From Petrosia ficiformis (Eukaryota; Porifera; Demospongiae; Haplosclerida; Petrosiidae), in the NCBI GenBank assembly GCA_947044365.1, contig OX345636.1, positions 46,749,037 through 46,813,036 on the forward strand: a DNA stretch of 64,000 nucleotides, written 5' to 3'. The notes beneath the pieces were generated by a model. It saw only the letters and a program-made list of their open reading frames with translations, searched no databases and was not told the origin of the DNA. Shown here piece after piece: positions 51,001-61,628 of the stretch. The translations under genes were made by a program, and so were the position numbers. The first letter of the stretch is position 1. Every line of letters starts with the position of its first letter.

Positions 51001-54000
51001 ACATGTACAAATGCTACAGATAGGGGACCTACAGGACCTGCAGACAGCAATGGTTAGATACATGTAGTGTTTATTAAATATAATTATGTATTCTACCGTG
51101 TTAATAAGGTTCAATAAACAACTCTACTGAATTACTACAACATGTTAATGAATATCTACAACATTATCTACAATCATTATAATTATGTGTCTACAAGAGT
51201 TACCAATTAATAGTTTGATGAAGGTAATAACTTAAAGTTTAAAATGTTCATTATTATGTGTAATTGATAGAATATTATACACTATACAAAAGTAGTCTAA
51301 AAAAATTATTATAATTATTAATTTATATTTTCTGCACAAAGTTAGTAACAATGTATAATGGTAAGGCAAGTGCTCATTTATTGAAATCTTCATACATTAA
51401 AATAATACAATTATTATAATCAGTCAATTTGATTTAATTACACAGGATAATTATGACATTATAATTAAAAATAATGATCGACAGCTTAATTATCGGGTCA
51501 TGAATAATTAGATATATAATAATTAATTACAATGGTATTAATTATTTTGAAAACATGGAAATTTTTTATATAGGACCAAATAGTGTTGGAGCAACACGCC
51601 TACTGAATAGTGGCAGCACATCACTGTATAATACAGCTGGTCGTGTTCAAGTATGGTATGGTGGACAGTGGGGTAACATATGTGATATGAATACATACTT
51701 TGGATCTGATGAAGCAGATGTAGTATGTCATCAACTTGGTTGGAGTGGTTCTTCAACATACAGTACTGGACAGGATGATAGGTTAGCTGTATAGAATAGC
51801 TTACCATTAGTAGGGTTGTGTGACATTGACTTGATGTATTAAGAAAATATTGTGATCATATATTTTTAGTTTTAACCCATAGAGGACTGATGTCACAAAT
51901 CTGTGATATTTAACCCCTATGTACTTGGGAGTGTGTTCCTAGCATTATAAAGCACTCCAAATGTTCTTAATTGGGTTTGAAAATGATGACAGGTTTCGGC
52001 CACACTTTGGCCTAAATATAGAGTATGGGAGGTTTCCTTCTATTGATAGGGGTTGGAAGGGAGCACAGCCCCCTCACCACCCACACAATATTATATTAAC
52101 CCCGCCCATTCAATCAGGTGGGTAGTTGAGACATTTCTCTTGCTGCAAAACTTAATATTGTGGTTGTAGCTGGTGCCAACATGCATTGGGTTTGTTTGTT
52201 AAACAAACGACCCACAATCTTTGTGTGCCCTGATCGTGTGAAAAGCCGGAAAACACTGCATTTAAATTGGATCCGTGGAGTGCTTTGAAACTTTCTTGTC
52301 CCAATAAGAACGTTGTTGAAAGTAGTACTCCATGTCGAAAAAGGAGCCAAGTTTGAGAAAGTGAACAGTTGTCAAGATATCTGCAGCAGAGCCACCAGTT
52401 GTAAATGTGAAGAATAGTGAAAAACATGTTCAGACCTCATACGTACCAACAGTGAAATTGTAGACTTAGTTGCCATTGTTTTTTCTCCTACTGTAGAGAC
52501 TCAATGAACGATAATTTATGTATTATAATTATACATGTTAAAATAGCAATAATAGTTTGTTTGCAGTATTGCGATGTTCTAAATAAGAGCAACATAAATA
52601 ATTGTGATAATATAATGGTGATATAATAATTGAATTATTGCTCATCATTATGCTAGTGTTGTAATAACTGAGACTAAAACTATTTTTGTATGAGTTAAAC
52701 ACAGTGGCGTAACTGAACCCGGGCCTACCCGAGCCTGGGCCCAGGCATCAGCGAAGTTTTTTTTTTATTTAAATTAATTAATTATTTATTTTTTAAGTTG
52801 CAATATTAAACATTATTAAAAAATTACTAGGGTGTGTCATCAGAACACACGTGAATGCACGTTAATAGAAATGAGTAAGTAGCTGTCTTTGCTCGAATTT
52901 AATTTGGCCGTTTGTCAGGTACCTCAGACTAGTCACTCAACATCAGTTAGTTCTGTGCCAGCCTCATCACCTACTTGTGATATTGCATTGACTCCACAGT
53001 CCTCACCTTGTCAGCCTACTGGAATTGTGTTCCCATCAACCTACTTCTCAGGTAAGGCAAGGTCATTCAATCCAGCATGGTATAAACAGTGCTCATGGCT
53101 GGAATATTCTGTTAGCAAAGATGCTGCATTTTGTTACCCATGTCGTATATTTTCTACTTCTGTAAGTGCTTCAACCAGTAGACCTGAGAAAACATTTAGT
53201 AAGACTGGCTTCAAAGATTGGAAGCACGCTACAGGTGCTAAAGGAATTCTCACAAGTCATAATAGTTGTTTGTCTCATAAGAAGGCAGTTGTTGCTAGGC
53301 CCTACCATCATGAGGAACTCAGTTACGCCACTGGTTAAACATAATTATTTATTAACAATTAAAACACTGTAACTTTAATGGTTGGTGTTAAAATTTGGTT
53401 CACTAGGTATATTCATTATCAGTGTATGGATATAAAGGTTCATGACAATATAATAATTAAATTAACATACTTTGATACTAAAATTAATATGTCAAAGTAA
53501 TTAATAATGATTATTATGTATGCATGCTTCATAATTAAAAATCTTTTCCCAATTTAAGTTGTTATGGCCTGTAGGACCATCCCTATAATTGCTTTCCATT
53601 GGGTTTAATGTATAATTATATATAATTATATATTTTTTTTTGTGGCCACTTGCGCGAGTTTGCATTGTACAATGTATACATAGTTGAGGAAATTACGTCA
53701 TCCTGGGCGGCTCGGTCAATTAATGGACGTGGCACGTAAAAGAATCTGCTCTCGAGCTACAGACCAGCAGAAGAAGATGGCAGAGAAACAGTAGAAAGAT
53801 GATGACTTGAGGAAATCATCACTTAGAACTTTGAAGGAATTACACTTAGTTATTTAGGTCCCAGCTGTAAGTACCCAGAAAGGTAGAGACAGTATATAGT
53901 GCCATCAGCAATAATTGATACATCGTCATCGCACAAAGCAATTATAGGAATACTTTTTTCTGAATATATCTTGTTCATGTGAATAATTTATTTTTTTCTT

Positions 54001-57000
54001 TTTATCCAGTTATGGCAATGATGAATTACCAGCAGTTATAGATGATTTGTCCTGTTCATACAGCACTTACTTGACCATATTTCAATGTAGTTATAGTACA
54101 AGTGTTAGTAGCTTATGTACAAGTGACAATGATGTTTCAGTTAGCTGTTGTAAGTTTGTAACACAGTAATTTGAAACTACATGTAGCTACAAAACACTAA
54201 AAATCTGATGAACATCATTATGTGGTTGGTTATGGTAGGAGTCATAGGTATCTGTAGGCCCCAATATTTACAACTATTTGACAAGTAGTAGTAAATATAC
54301 AATAATATTATAGTACTAGAGTATATAGATCTATAGTTTATTGCAGCTATTTCATAAATATAATAATTATGTAATATATAATAAGTACTAGAGTATATAG
54401 ATCAATATTTTATTGTGAAACAGATTATTCTTAGATTAAAGCATTTATTTCATGAAGTTTATAAGATAATATATAATCTGGCTTAGACATCAATCAATTT
54501 CTGGACAGTTAATTGCAAAATTACCACATAAAAAATTGTATTAGCTAACCACAACAGCATTACAAATTGAGTCATTATATAACTCAACTATCTTGAAGAA
54601 ATAATATGGTACGATATTGATTTTATGTTTGTATTAAATACTTCTATTGATTGACTTTCTCACAGATACCACACGTATATGGAATAACCCTTATGTTGGT
54701 CAAATTAGACTCTCTAGAGGGATGTATTCTAACCAGGGACTTCTTGAAGTATATTGCAATGATGTGTGGGGGACTGTATGTGATGATACATTTGGCAGTA
54801 CTGATGCTAGTGTTGTATGCAGGCAGCTTGGTTATAGTTCTTCCTATGACTATGATCATTTGTCTATGTAAGTGAATAAAATTAAACCTGATGTATTTAT
54901 ATACTGTACAGACTTGTTGTAAATAGGGATCAATAATTGATTAATCTAAAATCATTATTGATTTCAAATTTAGATGCGACAATATGTGTGCTGCGCATGC
55001 TCTTAGCATGTGACACAGTTACAAGATGAAAGTCTCTAACTCTGAAGAGTCTGAAGTATTCACTTTTATGTAATTTGAATTTGAGTTAATTGGATGATAA
55101 ATCAGAAATGAAATGGAGAAACAACACACCCATTAATTATCATTTTTGATTAATCAATTAATATCATCATAATCAATCTTAAAATGCCAGTTGATCATAG
55201 TTCTTGCCCCTAGTAATAATTAGTTATCCACTTATGATGTAATGATCACAATTAGAGATGTGTGATACAACTTATAATAGTATTGCATATTGCCAATAAT
55301 TATGATACAGTATCACAATATTTGAAATAATTGAAATACTTGTAAAAAATAGTAAAATGTCCTGTTTGGTTGCATTTGTCAAGAATTGGTAAAAGAGGTC
55401 AATCAAACTTATGCACACTAGCTTGTTATAATTATTGCTTTTAAGTATAAAATTAGATACATTAGAAAAACCAGGTTTACTAAACTGTTCATTCCAATAC
55501 ACCCAAAAGCCAGTATTGTATCACAACATTGAATGAAAATATTAATTATGTCACTAAAAATTAATTCACTCGTGTTAATTTTTAAAAATCAAATTTTTAA
55601 GGCAAGAGACAATCTCTTTCTGGCTTCAAGATAATGCGTTCATGGCTTAAACATCTTTCTAGCAGAGCTGATATAGCTGGAACCTCCATGTTCATGTGCA
55701 GTTTGTCAATTTTGTAATTAAAGTGGACAATTAATCTGTTAAAAACTTGCAACTAGATGTTTTGAGAACATGTTACCCTGCGCAATACTATATTATGAAC
55801 ATACGTTATAATTATTGTGAAGGGCATGACTGACCAAAAAATGACTTTTCAAAACTGATAATAAGAAAACTCAGGAATTATATGCAGATACTGTGAACTG
55901 CGTTAGGTTCTGCAATGTATGTTCATGTTCTTGTATGACAGCCTAGCTACTTTCTAGCTGTCTACAAACTACTACAAAGTCCTTTTCCGATTCTTTTTGC
56001 GTGACTCACAGACAGACAAATGGAGATGACTGATCACTTAGCCCTGTGCATAATTATGCTGTGCAGGGTAATTACAAGTAGGATTAGGATTAATGGCTAA
56101 TTGAATGATTACTAATTAATTAATTACAATTACAGCTAGCCTGGTGTACATAATACATACAAAATTACAAATTATTTTTATTTATTTTTCAGTACTGGTA
56201 ATTTTTCCCAGCCAATCTGGTTAGATAATGTTCAGTGTTTTAGTTCCTCAACATCCTGTCTTGCTGACTGTGAAACTTGTCCTTCTTCTGAGTATGCCAT
56301 TTGTGGCCATTCTGAAGATATAACAGTTGAATGTTGTGAGCTATACACACATATTTTCACAAATTGAATTGAAACTTAACAGATTATAGTAATTAATTAT
56401 TTTATAATTTACAAATTACATTAAGTAATGTCATTAGACTCATTCCTTTTTTATTTATAGCAATTAACACATTCAGTTCATCAGTTAACACAAGAGAGTC
56501 AACATGTAGACCTACAGACAGCAGGGATGATTCTATAAGTATGATCACTTATATGTATAATAAAAAGGATATAGTTATTAAAACATGCTAATTGGATTAT
56601 AACAACAGAAATTCTTTGCTGTGCATATTATATGCTATAGACATGTATGTTAATAACATTAGCTGCTCTTGTCCATGGTAATTGTATGTTCATAGTACAT
56701 TACCAATTGATAAACAGACACTATTGTTGATACAAAAGTAGCTATGATAGAATCATGAACAGATGCATGTAGTTCTAGTTGATCGTTGTCTCAAAATCTT
56801 GTGATGATCATTCCTATTATTTGCAGATGTTGGTGGTTTGGTCGGAGGCATCATTGCTGTTACCTTTTTCATTGTTATATTATCAGTATGTATACCACTA
56901 TGTATCCGTAGTATGGGAATTGGTTCATCAGTCAGGAGAACACCTCGTACTACTGTTGTTGGACGTACAACAGGGGCAACAACTACTACTGTTTTAGCTA

Positions 57001-57323
57001 CTGAGACCATATCAAAAGACATTGAAACACCGACCAACTCCAATCCACAAGACCCTCCTCCAGCATATCCAGCACAAGGATATAATCAAACTTATCCTAA
57101 TCAACAACAGGGCTATCCACAACAATCACAGCCTTATCCAGGTCAACAAGAATATCCTATGACACCTTATTCTACACAACCACAGCAGCCGCCTCCAACC
57201 TACCCTGCTTATCCTTACCCTCCAGGTGGTTCTGAGTATCCTCCTCAACAAGCTCCATATCCTTATCAGGACACGAGCAACATCCAACAACAACCACCTC
57301 CTCCTTATCCAGGTACTCAATAA
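31501..57323 (+). CDS. Gene 2: complete six-SRCR single-pass membrane receptor
   Basis: Exons: 31501-31564, 31628-31838, 31982-32124, 32925-33126, 33238-33386, 46589-46654, 47623-47830, 49419-49558, 49970-50171, 50707-50849, 50963-51052, 51574-51781, 54010-54149, 54666-54867, 56193-56335, 56461-56538, 56827-57323. They sum to 2886 nt, an open frame of 961 codons plus stop. The start gives a signal peptide (MYRLSILHLALVLSSFLRANA), followed by A-B, linker, A-B, linker, A-B, linker, transmembrane helix and tail. Same architecture as gene 1 with fewer cassettes. The weakest link is the 13.2-kb intron between exons 5 and 6: it rests on phase match and an in-frame linker, and an exon could have been missed there. 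A role in surface recognition or adhesion is inferred from the family; the ligand is unknown. Confidence 0.84.
31628..32124 (+). CDS. N-terminal A-type SRCR domain, gene 2
   Basis: Exons 31628-31838 and 31982-32124. The domain begins ETGNGALRLIRDNQ and has IWGNICDD, ADVVCHQLGYTG, LIEDVSC, LLQC and LVINC, giving the same six cysteines as other A domains. The sequence is clearly diverged from the internal A domains, and the intron is short (143 bp) and free of the foldback repeat. Confidence 0.87.
32925..33386 (+). CDS. Second SRCR domain (B-type), gene 2
   Basis: Exons 32925-33126 and 33238-33386. It has TRIWDSPYHGQIRLTGG, EIYCNGQWGTVCDD, AQVTCKQLG and, in the second half, QSIWLSNIGC, a cysteine cluster and HSEDITLDC. 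Nine cysteines are in the B-type arrangement. Its end in phase 1 joins the linker at 46589. Confidence 0.86.
33510..35405 (+). mobile_element. Second copy of the ~860-bp element, interrupted by composite repeat copy 4
   Basis: The left end at 33510 (accctcgccgcgaagcgtag) matches the element at 30451. Homology breaks at aagacttat (34010) and resumes at atatagacaag (35166), bracketing the insertion. The right terminal repeat of the first copy is not present here. Confidence 0.7.
34011..35165 (+). mobile_element. Composite repeat, copy 4 (uninterrupted reference copy)
   Basis: About 1155 bp. It starts with a small palindrome (cagagagtacggtagtactc), carries gatgatatcttcagatacta in the middle and ends in a hairpin with arms of about 140 bp (34848-34985 and 35020-35165). 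No long frame is present, so it is non-autonomous. The family is unknown to me. Confidence 0.7.
35406..36090. other. Intron DNA without recognised content
   Basis: Part of the long gene 2 intron. I see no exon, RNA gene or clear repeat here. Confidence 0.5.
36095..36450. repeat. ~40-bp minisatellite
   Basis: About seven to eight units of the pattern agttccagaacctttatttt plus gataattttagttccagt, starting near 36171, with more irregular related sequence before and after. Confidence 0.85.
36788..36823. repeat. (TA)n microsatellite
   Basis: Pure alternating TA, preceded by imperfect TA-rich sequence from about 36760. Confidence 0.95.
37250..38150 (-). pseudogene. Penelope-like/RT element N-terminal fragment
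   Basis: On the minus strand, frame 38131-37808 is a basic stretch (YEKLFYKHLKDVINSNK). After stops and a frame change, NLSNRTLTTEELNILDKGLSF and KLQLQLLRHFNVFTKSLRQ follow (about 37650-37480). The NLS..L...E...L.KGL.F motif is the one I associate with the region just before the reverse transcriptase of Penelope-like elements. No RT or endonuclease domain remains. Assignment rests on memory of the motif. Confidence 0.5.
38296..38495. repeat. ~58-bp tandem repeat, about four units
   Basis: Units contain ggcataggagataaattcta and agctaatatctaataaagaa. They differ only slightly. Confidence 0.9.
38520..45780. repeat. Mosaic tandem array: conserved core alternating with variable cassettes
   Basis: A core of about 370-390 bp recurs eight times: about 40101-40489, 40881-41265, 41550-41936, 42490-42882, 43306-43697, 43948-44318, 44597-44976 and 45380-45768. 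Markers are ccttgggaaccagaagtggg and tggtgggatcccaaccctcc. Cores 1-7 end with a pyrimidine-rich run and cagatgctg, then mostly a TG-rich tract (core 2 is followed by tgttgtgtttgtgtttg), then one of several cassettes. Type alpha (gaagcttcagtggtacg) is at about 38703, 39707, 40490, 42885 and 44980. Type beta (tgtggttggatgcaccagag) is at 41275 and 42220. Singletons lie at about 42030, 43730 and 44380. No consistent coding frame runs through it. Confidence 0.85.
41936..42029. repeat. (GT)n microsatellite, longest of the array
   Basis: About 94 bp of nearly pure GT immediately after the third core. Shorter GT tracts follow most of the other cores. Confidence 0.95.
46589..46654 (+). CDS. Linker exon between SRCR pairs 1 and 2, gene 2
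   Basis: 66 nt, acceptor cataatag, donor gttagt. It reads SYNSFYTASWVTEETCDLGDTV and joins in phase 1 on both sides, to the SRCR end at 33386 and to 47623. The donor tttg-like context (gttggttagt) resembles the other linker exons. An alternative acceptor at tgctag would give an immediate stop. A decayed second copy (gaaacttgtgaac) follows near 46720 and lacks the donor. Confidence 0.6.
47623..49558 (+). CDS. A-type SRCR domain 3, gene 2
   Basis: Exons 47623-47830 and 49419-49558. It has GPNSVGAIRLLNSG, WYGGQWGNICRRNTYFGYREANVICHQLG and DNDVSVTC. Some otherwise conserved positions are changed (DEADVV to REANVI). The intron carries a complete foldback repeat. Confidence 0.86.
47915..49303. repeat. 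Foldback element inside SRCR A-domain intron, gene 2 copy
   Basis: Same structure and termini as the gene 1 copies: atagaggactgatgtcaca on the left, tgtgacatcagtcctctaag on the right. Confidence 0.8.
49970..50849 (+). CDS. B-type SRCR domain 4, gene 2
   Basis: Exons 49970-50171 and 50707-50849. The first half has [22 protein letters not shown], close to the gene 1 domain at 9842. The second half opens with a TGNFS sequon and has CEICPSSEYAIC. The linker exon 50963-51052 (90 nt) follows; it is the longest of the set and includes GPTGPADSN. Confidence 0.86.
51574..54149 (+). CDS. A-type SRCR domain 5, gene 2
   Basis: Exons 51574-51781 and 54010-54149. It starts GPNSVGATRLLNSG, with NICDMNTYFGSDEADVVC. 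The 2.2-kb intron holds one foldback arm (about 51874-52510) and a short hAT element. It corresponds to the gene 1 domain at 15020-16858, which lacks the hAT. Confidence 0.85.
52702..53333 (+). mobile_element. Non-autonomous hAT element with 8-bp target duplication
   Basis: Terminal repeats cagtggcgtaactga and, at the other end, ctcagttacgccactg. It is flanked on both sides by gttaaaca (52694-52701 and 53334-53341), a perfect 8-bp duplication as expected for hAT transposons. At 632 bp it is too short for a transposase, so it is an internally deleted derivative. Confidence 0.88.
52889..53338 (+). pseudogene. hAT transposase N-terminus with TTF-type zinc finger
   Basis: The frame contains FNPAWYKQCSWLEYS, AAFCYPCRIFS, GFKDWKHA and HNSCLSHKKA. 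This Cys/His pattern matches the TTF zinc finger found before the catalytic region of many hAT transposases and ZMYM-like proteins. It runs through the right terminal repeat and stops in the target duplication, so the catalytic part is gone. The TTF protein could still bind DNA if expressed, but nothing here shows that. Confidence 0.75.
54666..56335 (+). CDS. B-type SRCR domain 6, membrane-proximal, gene 2
   Basis: Exons 54666-54867 and 56193-56335. The first half has [27 protein letters not shown]; the second half has TGNFS, CLADCETC and HSEDITVEC. The linker 56461-56538 (78 nt) follows. It pairs with gene 1 19178-21339 but lacks that gene's repeat insertion. Confidence 0.86.
56827..57323 (+). 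CDS. Transmembrane and tail exon, gene 2
   Basis: Acceptor ttgcag, then VGGLVGGIIAVTFFIVILS, a basic stop-transfer segment and a Pro/Tyr/Gln-rich tail. Three PPxY motifs are visible: PPAY, PPTY and PPPY near the end. The PPTY-containing stretch belongs to the 17 residues absent from gene 1. A polyadenylation hexamer overlaps the stop at 57319-57324, as in gene 1. Confidence 0.88.
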
Positions 57324-60300
57324 ACACAGTTTGGGTTTCCTGAACCTCAGCCTTTCTGAAGAGTGTGTTTTAATGTAGTACATATTAATTTGATTTGTAA
57401 GCTGTAATCAATAAGAATTTAGAATTATATAATAATTGTTTTTATTCTTGATAATTTAATACCCAAGGTGTGTCTAATTATTATGGTGTATTCATGTTAA
57501 TTACTTTTACATACATTATACTATACTGAGTGATGTTTGATTTAATTACAATTTTTTTATCCAATTACTGACACTAATATATAATAAGTGAAAAGTAGAA
57601 CTGTATAACTAGTTAACTGAAATCAGAATGCATATTGAACATAATGTATTGTATTGTCTTCACAGATGAAAGTAATAGTTTTAATAATTATTGTATGGTT
57701 GTGTCTCCAAGCCCTGTTGTTCACTGTAAAACGAATGGACTGTTGACAATATTTAATAACAAGTGCATGTAGTTTAAGTAATGAAGCTAAGGATCTTCTA
57801 TATTCCTATCATCCCTAACTTGATATTCTTGGTACATTATACTTCTTAATTAAATTGAAATAGTTTCTAAAGTGAATCTAAGGATGTTTGCTCAAGGAGC
57901 CGAATGATCAAGTATGGGTGTAACTTGAAAACAATGCATTGAACATCAAAATGTTCCAAAATATGGGCTCAGCACTTAAAAATACATCATATATAGCAGA
58001 AAGTAGAACGATTGTCAGAGGCTCACTTCCTGATTTCATGCTTTTGAGTAACATTGAGAAACAAACCCTCTTCAATCATTATGTATATTCAACTCTTTTT
58101 TTTCGGAATGTCACATTGAAAATCCTGAAATTAGAGTAAACTTCTTTCACTTCCCGTGATGGGGTATTTTTAAGTGCTGAATTCATTGTTTCAAACAGTT
58201 TTCATGTTTGACACATTATTTTCAGGTCACACCTACATTTCATCATCCTGCTTATAGATTTATGTTTTAGTTTATTTTAACTAATGTAACAAGAAAGCCT
58301 CAAGAAACCTGTTGATACCTAAGAGTTTATTGGAGCATAAACTTGAATTATAAGTTGGGCAACTAAAGAACCGTGTTATGAATAAATAATATGAGCTCAT
58401 AACATCATAGTGTACAATGTGAGAGATTTGAACTACAGTCACAAGATTGCTTTCTGATTTCATGGTTTGCAAAGCCATTCTGGAAAAATGAGTTGAATAT
58501 ACATAATGCTTGAAGAGGATTTGTTTCTCAATGTTACTCAAAAGCATGAAATTGGAAGGTGAACCTCTGACAGTCATTCTACGTTTTGATATGGTGTATT
58601 TTAAGTGCTAAGTTCATATTTTGGATTGTTTTCAAGTTACACCCATTCAATTAATCTGGATTTGCTTTCTACGTGTTAGCAAAATTGAAACCAATTAAAT
58701 CAACAAACATACTTAGCTTCACTTTATAATTAGAAACTCAAATATCATTCAATTTAATGGAGTATAATGTATTTTTAAAAGAATATCAAGTTAGGGATGT
58801 ACTGTATGCAATATTATTATACAGAAACAAATAAAATGTCTTTGGTTCACTACCAAAACTCCTTACTTTCTGTTGCTATTAAATACTCTGCGAACAACAA
58901 GGATTGGAGACATATACAATTAAATGTACTTATTAAATAATTATAATGTACCTGTAAAAGATCATGAAATTAGGAAAGACTGAATTGAAACAAGTAAATA
59001 TTATTAGCTTTGTTACAAAAACTGAAAAAGATTCTTTAAGTTCCATCACTGTCATCAGTCCATTATACAGTGAACAACAGGGCTTGGAGACACATGCAAT
59101 TAAATATAATTATTCATTTTAATGCACCTTTGCCAGTTAGGGATGATTGGAACACAGATACTAGCAAATATCTGTTTAGTTTCACTTTACATTTAGTTTA
59201 CAAATTACTAAATATCAATCGCTATAGATACTGTTAGCATGGCTTGATGATAAATACAATCAAATTTAATTATTGAGTATAATGTACTTTTAAATGAGCA
59301 TTAATTCAGGGTAGAATCATGTATAACAAACCAGTAAAGTTAGAAATCACCAATTATCCTTTCATTATTAATATTGCTTGTCACTATTCTGCAACACAGT
59401 GAAGAACCAGAGATCAGTGAAGTATATATACCGCACCAGATATTTAGCTTAAATATTGAATTGCATGTATTTTGTTTCAAGTTATAGTCCAAGTATGAAG
59501 CTATACCTGCACTCGGCATAATATGAATTATGAAAACAGATTTTAAGTATTTTCAAGCTGGGATTTTTTATAATAATTAAAATTCAAATATTTTTCCAGA
59601 TTAAGTATTTTTGTAATAATAGCATAGCTCAATACTTAACACTTCTATTCTTGTAAAAAAAGGTTTGAGAGTGTGCATTTGTGACTGGTGATCACTCTAA
59701 ACAATGTTTGACTAATAGTATGTTTTTCACTCACACACATATATATAATTTTATTGTGAACAACAAGAATGGAGAAAAATACAATTAGTTGTAATTACCA
59801 TTAAGAGATCATCAAGTTACGGATGTGCATAGAAACATGAAACTAACAAAGATCTTTATTCTCTTGCTACTAATACCATCACTACTCTATGATATGGTGA
59901 AGATGTAGCATTGAGAATACATGTAATGAAATTTAATTATTGAGTGTAGTGTACTAGCAAAGATCTCTTTACCTTCACTTTACATTTAGTTTACAAATTA
60001 TTACAGAACCTTAGATCAGATCATTATAGATGGTTACCAATGTGTTGCATTGTGACACCTTGATGATAAATATATACAATGAAATGTAATTAATGTACTT
60101 CAGTTTTTAAAAATGTTAATAAACTTTCTTGTCATCATTAATGAGGATGAACTAGAGAGTGGGCTGATGCGACTCCGATGAGTTTCTAAAGAGAATATGA
60201 TAACACGATAGTAAATTTCAAACTTCATATCATCTGATGATTTGTAATTCGAGGAAATGTCTATTTTTCCAATCGCAATAAGTACAAAATCACAAAAGCC

Positions 60301-61628
60301 ACACTAACAAAACATGGCGTGCAAACATGCACTGAAAATTGAGTTTAGTTTTATAGTGACAAGGGCAGAAGCTGATTTTTTTGCAGCTTGTAAGTGAAAT
60401 CATAAAATTTACCTTTCTATACACTCCAACCGTTCACGGCAACCAACTACAATGCAAGTACTGTCCACTCATTGGAGTTGCATCCGCCCCTGGGGAGCTC
60501 AGCTTTTCTTATACTTCGAAAAGGAGGGTCTGTGGCGATTTGAGCGTATACGGGAGTATACGGCGTATACCTTGTTCTGACTTCAATTCCAAATAGTATA
60601 CTTTGTTGGTTGTACTTCAATACAGCCTTCTTCCTCAGTTCACGTCTTCAAGGTAGACTAAGAGTGACTAGTAAACTTTATCAATAGTTTTTGAACTCTA
60701 AAATTCCTTCGTGAACACGCCCATCAACTGCAATACATGTGGGTGTGGTCTCAACTTTAGATCGATCGATCACACCCAACATCAAAAATTATGTCGCAGC
60801 AGACAAAATTGGCTGCGTTTTTCCAAGGTGAAAGCCAGTAACTGCTCATCAGCTGTAACTGCTCATCTATCTTCTGAAGATGAGTCTGGCTCTGATGTAA
60901 GAGAAGACCATATATAACACTAGTGCTGTTGCAAATTCTAGACACTACATCATGATAATTATATATATCATATTGTTGTAATAACAATTTAATTTTGAGT
61001 ATACATTGTTAGCATTTTACAATTCGAGCCCTGTCTGTGGAACTGTAATACAACAGGTAGTTCCGGGCATCAATGCCCCAATCAAATCACGTTATACTAT
61101 AAAGGTAAAATGCGTATGGAAAAAAATGGAAGTGATAGAGTGCTCGGCAAAAAGCTGTGGATATTTACCTCAAAAAAAAAGCAGAGAGAGGATGTGGATA
61201 TTTTTAAAAGGGAAAGATGTGTTTGTATATCTTACAACAGGGTGTGGGAAAACTGCCTGCTATACGGAATTCTTCTGAAGACTTTGGATTTGACACTGCT
61301 TCAAGGTCAATAGTTTGTTGTTTTTTTTTTGTCTGTAAAGCCTGCATGAGGTGTTGATGTTTTTGCGCTCTTTGGATATAGAAGTCCTTTAAAAAAAAAA
61401 CATCATAATTTCTCCATCTCACAAACCTTCCTGTATTTCGGTACAGTCTCTACCAGTGAACAACTATACATTATGGTTGAATTGGTATGGTTTCAATACA
61501 TTCTACAGCAATCGGACGGCTTCCGGGGCGATTGTCAAAAAGGGGAGAGGCAGAGCGATAATTGATCCTTAAGCTTACAGACGGTGCAGCAATCCTGTCT
61601 ACTAGATCTATTTACGGCAATTTTCAAG
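57324..61628. other. Intergenic region between genes 2 and 3
   Basis: 57324-59030 is paralogous to the gene 1 downstream flank and includes an inverted repeat at 57905-58140 and 58432-58645. From 59030 to 60200 it carries the degenerate repeats seen at 24060-27000. 60200-60480 resembles 30090-30290, upstream of gene 2. The short frames at 60381-60596 and 60711-60917 show nothing I recognise. Confidence 0.55.
61140..61310 (+). pseudogene. RecQ-like helicase Walker A remnant
   Basis: The frame has LKGKDVFVYLTTGCGKTACY, close to the Walker A segment of RecQ-family helicases (usually GKDV..LPTG.GKS). It is short and stops at 61278. No later helicase motif follows before the gene 3 start. Probably a fragment moved by a mobile element. 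Confidence 0.4.

Noticed and set aside
22616..57746. Tiny hydrophobic frame MKVIVLIIIVWLCLQALLF downstream of genes 1 and 2 (22616-22681, 57666-57746)
   Set aside because: It is under 30 codons, it ends at different points in the two copies, and part of it coincides with a dispersed intergenic repeat.
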